DNA from: Patescibacteria group bacterium
Lineage (GTDB): Bacteria; Patescibacteriota; Patescibacteriia; JAACEG01; JAGUWE01
Direction of reading: 5' to 3'
Assembly (NCBI GenBank): GCA_020062525.1
Contig: JAGUWE010000065.1
Span: 1-5,516 of the forward strand
DNA: 5,516 nt
The notes below the pieces were generated by a model. It saw only the letters and a program-made list of their open reading frames with translations. It made no database searches and was not told the origin of the DNA. Of this stretch, positions 1-5,504 are shown piece after piece. The translations under genes were made by a program, and so were the position numbers. Numbering within the stretch: position 1 is the first letter of the stretch; every line of letters starts with the position of its first letter.

Positions 1-17
1 GTTTTCAGTTTGTTCCT

Positions 18-40
18 GCCCGCCGCCTGCGGCGGCGGGC
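18..40. repeat. GC-rich perfect palindrome (10-bp arms)
   Basis: A perfect inverted repeat, GCCCGCCGCC-TGC-GGCGGCGGGC, with 10-bp arms and a 3-nt centre, stands out from AT-rich surroundings. No T-run follows on either strand, so it is not a standard intrinsic terminator. The preceding bases make a CCTGCCCGCC core (15-24) that recurs at 2012-2021 and, in a related inverted form, at 2106-2115. This suggests a dispersed palindromic repeat family of the genome. Function is unknown. Confidence 0.75.
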
Positions 41-96
41 TAAAAGTCAGCGTCGGGGTTTTCCTGAAAATAGGTTCGGATTTTAACTAAAACATA

Positions 97-181
97 CCGC
101 CAATTTATACACGACGAGTTTTCCGCCTCGCCCCGCTTGCAGCGGGGCTCGGCGTCTGCCAGGATTTTGAACGGATTTTTG
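97..181 (-). repeat. Left copy of 85-bp inverted repeat flanking the recombinase
   Basis: The reverse complement of 97-181 matches 1750-1834 at 84 of 85 positions; the single difference is c112 against a1819. Identity ends sharply on both sides. The repeat contains an internal hairpin: GCCCCGC / GCGGGGC around TTGCA, with an outer CGCC / GGCG after a 2x2 internal loop. Its outer edge (97-102, ccgcca) equals the last six bases of the tRNA-Ser gene at the other copy, but no tRNA body follows here. Read on the minus strand it encodes the same peptide as the recombinase tail (KNPFKILADAEP onward). The frame then stays open to a TAG at 40-42. Confidence 0.95.
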
Positions 182-199
182 CTTTTTGCCAAAATTATG

Positions 200-205
200 T
201 ATAAT
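200..205 (+). promoter_or_regulatory. Probable -10 box of the recombinase promoter
   Basis: A perfect TATAAT, preceded directly by TG, lies 136 bp before the preferred start at 341. No convincing TTGACA-like -35 sits 16-18 bp upstream; the best T-rich stretch is around 177-184. A start of transcription about 7 bases downstream would fall almost exactly at the beginning of the palindromic leader (210), which fits the leader being transcribed as RNA. Confidence 0.5.
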
Positions 206-209
206 TAAA

Positions 210-330
210 GTGAACTCAACACCATAATAAGTTGCGTAGCTTTATTACAACCTAATCGTTGTAATCCCGAAGGGGCAACTTCTGTCAATGCTACGCAAGT
301 GGTATTGAGTTCACAGGGTTGCCCCTTTGG
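210..330 (+). ncRNA. Candidate structured 5' leader of the recombinase gene, with possible pseudoknot
   Basis: Complementary segments are nested as follows. P1 pairs 210-224 with 300-314 (GTGAACTCAACACCA against TGGTATTGAGTTCAC, 14 of 15). P2 pairs 232-240 with 290-298 (TTGCGTAGC / GCTACGCAA, 9 of 9). Inside P2 are hairpin P3, 244-251 / 258-265 (ATTACAAC / GTTGTAAT), and hairpin P4, 269-272 / 279-282 (GAAG / CTTC) with loop GGGCAA. That loop is complementary to TTGCCC at 319-324, and the complementarity widens to 267-279 against 318-330 (12 of 13). The downstream partner ends 10 nt before the ATG at 341, so pairing could mask translation initiation. The alternative reading is a DNA site bound by the recombinase, since serine integrase att sites are imperfect palindromes often next to the gene. 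No named RNA family is recognised. Confidence 0.5.
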
Positions 331-340
331 TTTCAAATAT

Positions 341-1897
341 ATGAACACACAAAATTTTCAAACCAAAAAGTTTTTTCTCTATGCGAGGAAATCAACGGAT
401 ACCGAAGAAAGACAGGTACGGAGCATTGACGACCAAATAGCGGAACTGAAAGAACTTACGAAAAAGGAAAATTTGGAAATCGCAAAAATTTTCATTGAGA
501 AACAAACGGCCAAGGAGCCGGGCCGGCCAATCTTCAATGAAATGCTGTCTCGCATAGAGAAAAACGAAGCAGAAGGAATTTTAGCGTGGCACCCTGATAG
601 GTTAGCGAGAAACAGCGTTGACGGCGGGAAAATAATCTGGCTTTTGGATATTGAAAAATTAAAAGAGCTAAAATTCCCGACTTTTTGGTTTGAAAATACG
701 CCGCAGGGAAAATTTATGCTACAAATCGCTTTCGGCCAGTCAAAATACTATGTGGATAATTTAAGCGAAAATATCAAAAGAGGAATAAGACAAAAACTGA
801 AAAATGGTTTATGGCCGCAAATGGCGCCGCTTGGTTATCTCAATGACAAAAACACAAAAAGCATTATTGTTGATAAAAGTAAAGTAAAACTTATCAAAAA
901 ATCTTTTGAATTATATTCAACCGGAAATTATTCCCTGCGGCGTTTATGCGAAACCATCAATGACTTGGGATTGCTTGGCCGGAAACAGAAAAAATTGGGT
1001 ATTGCCAATTATCAGTATTTTCTTAAAAACCCTTTTTACTGCGGACTTATCCGCTACAATAATGAACTCTACGAAGGGAAGCACGAACCAATTATCGCAA
1101 AGAAACTTTTTGATAAAGTTCAGGAAGTAATGGAAAGTAAAAGCAAGCCGAACAAAAAGAAGCCGAAATACTTTGTTTTTCGCGGATTTATCCGCTGTGC
1201 TGAATGCGGGTGTTTAATCACCGCTGAAACTCAAAAAGGACATAACTATTACCACTGCACGAAACGGAAAACAAAATGCTTTCAAAAATATGTCCGCGAG
1301 GAAGAATTAACAAAACAAATAAACCAGTCTATTCAAAAAGTTTCTTTGCCCAATAACTGGACGAAAAACATGATTGCTGAACTTGAAAAGGAAAAATCGC
1401 TGAAAATCCAGTCATCGGAATCTTTTACTCAAAATCTGAAAGAGAAAATATCTGTAATTAATGGGAAACTGGAAAGATTGATGAACGCCTATCTTGAAAA
1501 CGCTGTTTCTCTGCCGGAATATCAGGAAAACAAAAACAATTTGGTCCAGCAAAAACAAATTTTGAAAGACAAAGTCGCCGCTTTTGAGCAAAAGAGGGGC
1601 AATTGGTTCGAACCGGCAATCCGATTCGTAAATGAGGCGAAATCCGCTGAAATTTTGACAAAAAGCCGGAATTTGGAAGAAAAGAAGGATTTTCTCAAAA
1701 AACTAGGTTCGAACTTCCAAATTCTAAATCAAAAACTTGTTTTTGATTTCAAAAATCCGTTCAAAATCCTGGCAGACGCCGAGCCCCGCTGCAAGCGGGG
1801 CGAGGCGGAAAACTCGTCATGTATAAATTGGCGGAAGGGGCGAGATTTGAACTCGCGATGCCTTGCGGCATACCTGCTCTCCAAGCAGGCGCACTAG
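341..1897 (+). CDS. Large serine recombinase (site-specific integrase/resolvase superfamily)
   Basis: This is a DNA strand-exchange enzyme that would cut by forming a covalent serine-DNA link. Counted from ATG 341 it has 518 residues. The resolvase catalytic domain begins at FLYARKSTD, with nucleophile S18 and R16, followed by GRP (R62) and DRLARN (R87, R90). A Recombinase domain follows (GLWPQMAPLGYL near 156-167, then NPFYCGLIRYNNELYEGKHEPII). Next is a zinc ribbon (C286, C289, C306, C313) and a charged coiled-coil-like stretch near 350-440, which is the order seen in large serine integrases. The frame opens earlier, at GTG 299, but those 14 codons lie in the palindromic leader and homologues usually start just before YARKS, so 341 is preferred. 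Neither start has a clear Shine-Dalgarno. The last 22 residues (WRKGRDLNSR onward) are antisense tRNA-Ser, and the preceding 27 or so are the inverted repeat, so the native C-terminus probably ends near KNPFKIL. It is flanked by an inverted repeat with no cargo gene visible. Confidence 0.92.
   Translation: MNTQNFQTKKFFLYARKSTDTEERQVRSIDDQIAELKELTKKENLEIAKIFIEKQTAKEPGRPIFNEMLSRIEKNEAEGILAWHPDRLARNSVDGGKIIWLLDIEKLKELKFPTFWFENTPQGKFMLQIAFGQSKYYVDNLSENIKRGIRQKLKNGLWPQMAPLGYLNDKNTKSIIVDKSKVKLIKKSFELYSTGNYSLRRLCETINDLGLLGRKQKKLGIANYQYFLKNPFYCGLIRYNNELYEGKHEPIIAKKLFDKVQEVMESKSKPNKKKPKYFVFRGFIRCAECGCLITAETQKGHNYYHCTKRKTKCFQKYVREEELTKQINQSIQKVSLPNNWTKNMIAELEKEKSLKIQSSESFTQNLKEKISVINGKLERLMNAYLENAVSLPEYQENKNNLVQQKQILKDKVAAFEQKRGNWFEPAIRFVNEAKSAEILTKSRNLEEKKDFLKKLGSNFQILNQKLVFDFKNPFKILADAEPRCKRGEAENSSCINWRKGRDLNSRCLAAYLLSKQAH
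1750..1834 (+). repeat. Right copy of 85-bp inverted repeat, overlapping recombinase 3' end and tRNA 3' end
   Basis: Partner of 97-181 (84 of 85 bases after reverse complementing). It is in frame with the recombinase, encoding its residues from KNPFKIL to NWR, and carries the same GC-rich hairpin, centred near 1791. Its right edge stops inside the tRNA-Ser gene: it includes CCA, the discriminator base and two acceptor-stem bases (1829-1834), and homology ends there. The position suggests an attachment or insertion site abutting the tRNA 3' end, but the copies are inverted rather than direct, unlike a standard attL/attR pair. No target-site duplication is visible outside the two outer edges. 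Confidence 0.95.
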
Positions 1898-1916
1898 GCC
1901 ACTATGCGACCCTTCC
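1829..1916 (-). tRNA. tRNA-Ser (anticodon GGA), CCA encoded
   Basis: Read on the minus strand, the acceptor stem pairs GGAAGGG (1910-1916) with CCCTTCC (1833-1839), followed by discriminator G (1832) and an encoded CCA (1829-1831). The D arm is GCA / TGC with a GG-containing loop. The anticodon arm is CCTGC-TTGGAGA-GCAGG, giving anticodon GGA (1880-1882). A long variable arm TGCC-GCAA-GGCA marks a class II tRNA, as expected for serine. The T arm is GCGAG-TTCAAAT-CTCGC. It is 88 nt with CCA, and all arms pair well, so the gene looks intact despite adjoining the repeat. The recombinase frame runs antisense through 1829-1897. It would read UCC and UCU serine codons. Confidence 0.96.
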
Positions 1917-2145
1917 TTAAAAAATTCCAAATTCCCACCCTACGGGTGGTCACCCGAAGAATGACAAGATACAAACTCCAAACAAATTTTGAATTTTACA
2001 TTGTCATTTTGCCTGCCCGCCAATTGCCAACTAACCTTTGCTGATTTTTACGGTCATTGAAAATAGGGTTTACTAAATTTAGGAGAACTTTTGTCAATTG
2101 GCTTTGGCAGGCGGGACTTTTGCCTTTTGAATTTTGAATTTGTTG
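1917..2145. other. Intergenic stretch with small palindromes, no gene
   Basis: This lies between the tRNA 5' end and the stop of the Clp gene; both are on the minus strand. I see no coding frame. It holds a CCACCC-TAC-GGGTGG hairpin (1935-1949) that can re-pair as GGGTG-GT-CACCC (1944-1955). It also has a CCTGCCCGCC motif (2012-2021) facing GGCAGGCGGG (2106-2115), each near a CAATTG hexamer (2021-2026 and 2095-2100), and a short TTTTGAATT tandem near 2126-2140. A weak minus-strand promoter for the tRNA could be TTCAAA (1988-1993) with TATCTT (1966-1971) at a 16-bp spacing. No clear T-run terminator for the Clp gene is present. Confidence 0.5.
2011..2115. repeat. Imperfect inverted GC-rich repeat pair (CCTGCCCGCC type)
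   Basis: GCCTGCC at 2011-2017 is complementary to GGCAGGC at 2106-2112. The wider motifs, CCTGCCCGCC and reverse-complemented CCCGCCTGCC, are similar but not identical. They share the core found beside the palindrome at 15-40. The pair lies just downstream of the Clp stop codon, so as RNA it could form a long-range stem in the mRNA 3' region, but the 88-base gap makes a terminator role doubtful. Confidence 0.4.
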
Positions 2146-4914
2146 CTATATCTTTTTCGCTTTCTTTATTTCAATTACTCCCCCGGCTTTGAAAACGACC
2201 GTATCGCGACGGCTGATTTTTTGAGTCAGTAAATAATGGGCTAAACTGTCGTCAACTCTTTCCTGAATGACACGCCTAAGCGGCCGCGCGCCAAACTGCG
2301 GATCAAAACCAGCTTGAGCCAATTCGGCAACCGCTTCCTCTGTTACTTCTAAATTAATACCCTTGTCAGCCAAACGACCGGCCACTTTTTTAAGAAACAG
2401 CTTGGCAATTTCGCGTACCTCAATTATTGTTAAGGGTTTAAAAACTACAATACCGTCAAAACGATTGAGAAATTCAGGACGAAAATATTGTTTAATTTCC
2501 ATTTCAATTAATCCTTGTTTAATTTTCTCAATTGTCCAGCCCTCTTTCATTTTTTCCCCAATAAAACCAGTACCGGCGTTAGAAGTAGCAATTAAAATAA
2601 TATTGGTAAAATCAATGGTGCGGCCCGTATTGTCAGTCAAGCGCCCGTCGTCCATCACTTGCAAAAATAAATTCAAAATATCCGGATGAGCTTTTTCAAC
2701 TTCGTCTAAAAGAACTAGAGAAAAAGGATTATTGCGCACTGCTTCGGTAAAATAGCCTGGTTCGCGACTGCCTCCGACTGGCGCACCAATTAAACGATAA
2801 ACACTTGTTTGTTCCTGATACTCACTCATATCCAAGCGAATCATATTACTTTCAGAACCAAAATAAACTTCGGCCACGGTTATGGAAACCTCGGTTTTAC
2901 CCACCCCGGTTGGTCCTAAGAAAAGCAAATTAACAATTGGTCGTTTAATATCTCGCAATTCGGCCCTGGCCCGTCGTAAAGCCGCAGCCACTATTTTAAC
3001 TGCTTCGTCTTGATCAATAATGCGTTCGTGAATTCTGGCTTCTAAATTAAGAAGTTTGGCTGATTCTTCTTCAGTTACGCGAGTCAAGGGAATGTTAGTT
3101 TTTTGTGAGATTAACTCTGCTACATCCTCAGCACTTACTACACTATGAGCGCCTTTTTTCTTTTGCACATAAATTGCCACCTGCTCCAAAACCCTAATAG
3201 CTTTGTCGGGCAAAAACCTGTCATGAATGTAGCGAATAGTCATTTTAACTGTTTTTTCAATAGCGTCATAGGAAAAATAAACTTGGTTTTGGGCCTCAAT
3301 ACGAGCACTTTTGGCTTCTAATATCTGAATGGTTTGGTTGGGGTCTGGTTCTCCAATGTTAATCTTTTGAAAAACTTCACTCAGTCCGGAGGAGACCTCT
3401 AAATAACGTGCGTAATCACTTGGGGTGGTAGTAGCAAAACAGAAAAAATAATTTTTAGCCAAAGCCTGCAAAAGCACTCCTAATAAATCTAAACTTTCTT
3501 CTCCCCCTGGAGTAATGTCAGCCATTTCATGAAGATCGCTGACAAACAAAACCACATTGCCAGCGCGTTTGATTTCTTCAATAACAGCTTGTAATCGGCC
3601 TTGGGCTTCAGAAGGACTGGCGCCGCTAATAAGTTTAGCCACGCTTAAGCTAATTAATCTTTTGTCTTGAATCAAGGATGGCACATCTTCTGAGGTCATT
3701 AACTGGGCAATACCTTCGATAATAGTAGTTCTACCCACCCCGGGATTGCCAACTAAAATTACGCTTTGGCGGCTCGCTTCCACTGTCCGAAAGATTTCTT
3801 CAATTTCTTTCTCCCGGCCAACGCATAAATCCAAATAACCCGCTTTAGCTAAAATTGTCAAGTCCTGACTAAAATAATCCAAAAACGGCGTGGCCACGGC
3901 TGTCATAGCCCGATCCATGGTGCCTTTTGGTTTCCAAGAGGCGCGGTGACGAAAACGTAGCCAGCGTTGTCTAAGATTCTCTTGAATTTTTGACCAACAA
4001 GCAACGTTTTTAATTTTATCTTGATTAATATCTAAATCATCAAGAATAAGTTTGGTGTTTTCATCGCGCTGACTTAGGGCCAATAAAATTTCAATCAGAT
4101 CAAGCTGATTACTGCTAGAATTATAAGCTAATTCATAAGCTAAAAAAATAATTTGTTTAAGTTCGCTGGAAAACTGCGGTTGGCTACTTTGACTTGGGGA
4201 AAGTGTAATAATTAAATTCCTGACTTTGGTGTCCAAATCCATTAAATTAATACCGAGCCGAACAAAAACCATTTTTATCTTATCAAAAGTTAAAAGTATG
4301 CCAAAAAGATGGATTGGCAAAACTTCTGGTGTTTTGATTCTCTGAGCCAGCTGCCAAGCGTTTTCAAGGGCAATTTGGGCTTCTTTAGCAAGGGTTTGGG
4401 AAACATCAATTTGATCTATCTTTTTAATTTGAGAAAAATCAGGCCAAATCTTTGGCTCAATAACTACTTGAGGCAAATTCTCCTGAAATTTCTTTTTTCT
4501 TACCTTGTTTTGGCCGGCAAATTCGCGCTCTTTACGGTAAAAAAGATACATATCAGAGAGAATACTTAACCAAAAAATCAGCATTAATTTTGGTTGATGA
4601 AACCAAAATTCCCAATTTAAAAACTCCCTGAATTCAACCTGCCACACTTGCCAGACCAAAACGGCTAAACCCAAAAGACCGAAGGCAAACAAACCAAATT
4701 CCAAAATATTTTTGACCAAAACCTCTATTTTCCTCTCCAGTATCGTCAAAAAATTGATTCTTTTGCCCCAATATAAAAACTGGCCTTCTAAAAAAGCAAC
4801 TTCGCCCACGCCTTGGCAAACGTGACAAACTTTTCTTTTTTCTCCTTGACCGCTGCCAGCACAATTGGGGCAGATGATGGTTTGAAAATGAGAATTAGTT
4901 TTGGTTTCAGCCAT
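2146..4914 (-). CDS. Membrane-anchored Clp/Hsp100-type AAA+ ATPase with DnaJ-like zinc finger
   Basis: A 922-residue double-AAA+ unfoldase-type protein. Residues 15-37 form a DnaJ-like zinc finger (two CxxCxGxG units; C15, C18, C30, C33). Two hydrophobic segments (about 71-92 and 109-126) should tether it to the membrane. Residues about 172-300 resemble the two repeats of the Clp N domain. AAA-1 (about 350-590) aligns with ClpA/B/C from QDLTILAKAGYLD through RYIHDRFLPDKAI but is degenerate: Walker A GNPGVGRT has R395 for lysine, Walker B is LFVSDLH (S459, D460 for DE), ERRF arginine fingers become SEVF (512-515), and the pore-loop tyrosine is missing (GASPSEA, 431-437). AAA-2 (about 625-900) keeps K673, D737-E738, sensor-1 N779, Arg finger R818 and sensor-2 R877. 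There is no coiled-coil M domain and no obvious ClpP-docking IGF loop. It starts at ATG 4914, the first start after an upstream in-frame stop, without a clear Shine-Dalgarno. It lies 61 bp behind the small membrane gene and probably shares its promoter. The family is sure; substrate and partner are unknown. Confidence 0.93.
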   Translation of the reverse strand: MAETKTNSHFQTIICPNCAGSGQGEKRKVCHVCQGVGEVAFLEGQFLYWGKRINFLTILERKIEVLVKNILEFGLFAFGLLGLAVLVWQVWQVEFREFLNWEFWFHQPKLMLIFWLSILSDMYLFYRKEREFAGQNKVRKKKFQENLPQVVIEPKIWPDFSQIKKIDQIDVSQTLAKEAQIALENAWQLAQRIKTPEVLPIHLFGILLTFDKIKMVFVRLGINLMDLDTKVRNLIITLSPSQSSQPQFSSELKQIIFLAYELAYNSSSNQLDLIEILLALSQRDENTKLILDDLDINQDKIKNVACWSKIQENLRQRWLRFRHRASWKPKGTMDRAMTAVATPFLDYFSQDLTILAKAGYLDLCVGREKEIEEIFRTVEASRQSVILVGNPGVGRTTIIEGIAQLMTSEDVPSLIQDKRLISLSVAKLISGASPSEAQGRLQAVIEEIKRAGNVVLFVSDLHEMADITPGGEESLDLLGVLLQALAKNYFFCFATTTPSDYARYLEVSSGLSEVFQKINIGEPDPNQTIQILEAKSARIEAQNQVYFSYDAIEKTVKMTIRYIHDRFLPDKAIRVLEQVAIYVQKKKGAHSVVSAEDVAELISQKTNIPLTRVTEEESAKLLNLEARIHERIIDQDEAVKIVAAALRRARAELRDIKRPIVNLLFLGPTGVGKTEVSITVAEVYFGSESNMIRLDMSEYQEQTSVYRLIGAPVGGSREPGYFTEAVRNNPFSLVLLDEVEKAHPDILNLFLQVMDDGRLTDNTGRTIDFTNIILIATSNAGTGFIGEKMKEGWTIEKIKQGLIEMEIKQYFRPEFLNRFDGIVVFKPLTIIEVREIAKLFLKKVAGRLADKGINLEVTEEAVAELAQAGFDPQFGARPLRRVIQERVDDSLAHYLLTQKISRRDTVVFKAGGVIEIKKAKKI

Positions 4915-4975
4915 ATGAAAAATTTGTTAGCCGAACAAGGATTCAAAATAACATTTGATTTTTTAATAATAAAAA

Positions 4976-5344
4976 TTAACCCACGATCACCAGTAAAATT
5001 TGCACTAAAACAAAAAAGGGCAGGATTAAATAAATTAAAAAAAATATTATCACAAAAACCGACCAGAGAAGCAGGGCAAAAAAGCGATAAATAATCTGAA
5101 AAATCCTCATAAAAAAACTAATCAAGCGTCCCTGCCAGTCATATTGGCCAAACATCGGCACCAAAAGGTTTTTAAGCCAAATGCGAAGCGCTAAACTTTT
5201 CTCAGTATCTTTGATTTGTTCAAGGCAAAAGATGATTACCTTGTGCAACCCTTCGCTATACCACCAAACCGGAAAATACAAAATATCGCCGATTAAATCT
5301 AAGAGGACAAATTTTAAAGCTTGGGATACTAGGCTTTGAAGCAT
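4976..5344 (-). CDS. Conserved small membrane protein, function unknown
   Basis: 122 residues. An amphipathic or hydrophobic N-terminal stretch (about 8-28, ending FPVWWYS) is followed by a soluble-looking middle (about 31-80) with the distinctive segment GQYDWQGRLISFFMR (66-80). A strongly hydrophobic C-terminus (82-122) is long enough for two membrane spans. No catalytic motif or signal-peptidase site is visible. From memory, similar WWYS...YDWQGR proteins occur next to Clp-type ATPases in Patescibacteria; I could not check this. The gene is upstream of and on the same strand as the Clp-like gene with a 61-bp gap, so co-transcription is likely. A role as membrane partner or adaptor of that ATPase is an inference. 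Start ATG 5344 lacks a Shine-Dalgarno but lies about 50 bases below a good -10 box. Confidence 0.8.
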   Translation of the reverse strand: MLQSLVSQALKFVLLDLIGDILYFPVWWYSEGLHKVIIFCLEQIKDTEKSLALRIWLKNLLVPMFGQYDWQGRLISFFMRIFQIIYRFFALLLWSVFVIIFFLIYLILPFFVLVQILLVIVG

Positions 5345-5392
5345 ATAATAAAAATTAAAAACTCAAAATAAACGTTAAGCTCTCTGCCTTTA

Positions 5393-5421
5393 ATTATACT
5401 ACTAAAATAGCAAATGAGCAA
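5393..5421 (-). promoter_or_regulatory. Probable promoter of the membrane protein / Clp operon
   Basis: On the minus strand a perfect TATAAT (5393-5398) is preceded at 17 bp by TTGCTC (5416-5421), a weak -35 that keeps TTG. Transcription would start near 5386, giving a leader of about 40 nt before ATG 5344. The element lies back to back with a plus-strand promoter about 18 bp away. Confidence 0.5.
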
Positions 5422-5438
5422 AAAGCTTGCGCCTTTAA

Positions 5439-5467
5439 TTGACAAAATTATTCCTCCTTGTTAAGGT
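5439..5467 (+). promoter_or_regulatory. Probable extended -10 promoter for a gene beyond the right edge
   Basis: Consensus TTGACA (5439-5444), a 17-bp spacer and TAAGGT (5462-5467), which is reached through TGT as an extended -10 (TGnTAAGGT, from 5459). Transcription would start around 5474. A strong Shine-Dalgarno follows at 5505-5510, consistent with a leader of about 40 nt. A 10-bp direct repeat, GCCTTTAATT, occurs at 5386-5395 (overlapping the minus -10) and 5431-5440 (overlapping this -35), so one regulator could touch both promoters. Confidence 0.55.
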
Positions 5468-5504
5468 AGGATGAAAATTAGCTCATTGAAAACTCATTTA
5501 AAAT

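Noticed and set aside
18..40. Intrinsic terminator
   Set aside because: The stem is strong, but no T-run follows on either strand.
299..340. GTG 299 as the recombinase start, adding 14 residues (MVLSSQGCPFGFKY)
   Set aside because: These codons lie in the palindromic leader, no Shine-Dalgarno precedes them, and serine recombinases normally begin shortly before the YARKS motif, which fits ATG 341.
97..1834. Standard attL/attR pair of an integrated element
   Set aside because: The 85-bp copies are inverted, not direct, and only six bases of the tRNA are included, so no reconstituted tRNA end explains the left copy.
4813..5094. 93-residue plus-strand frame across the Clp start and membrane-protein end
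   Set aside because: It is a shadow of two genes with well-supported coding on the other strand, and shows no domain or ribosome site.
5329..5445. 38-codon minus-strand frame with TTG start, 7 nt after AAGGAGG (5453-5459)
   Set aside because: The Shine-Dalgarno-like run falls in the spacer of a good plus-strand promoter. The frame spans the proposed minus promoter and overlaps the start of the membrane gene out of frame. Its peptide shows no family feature.
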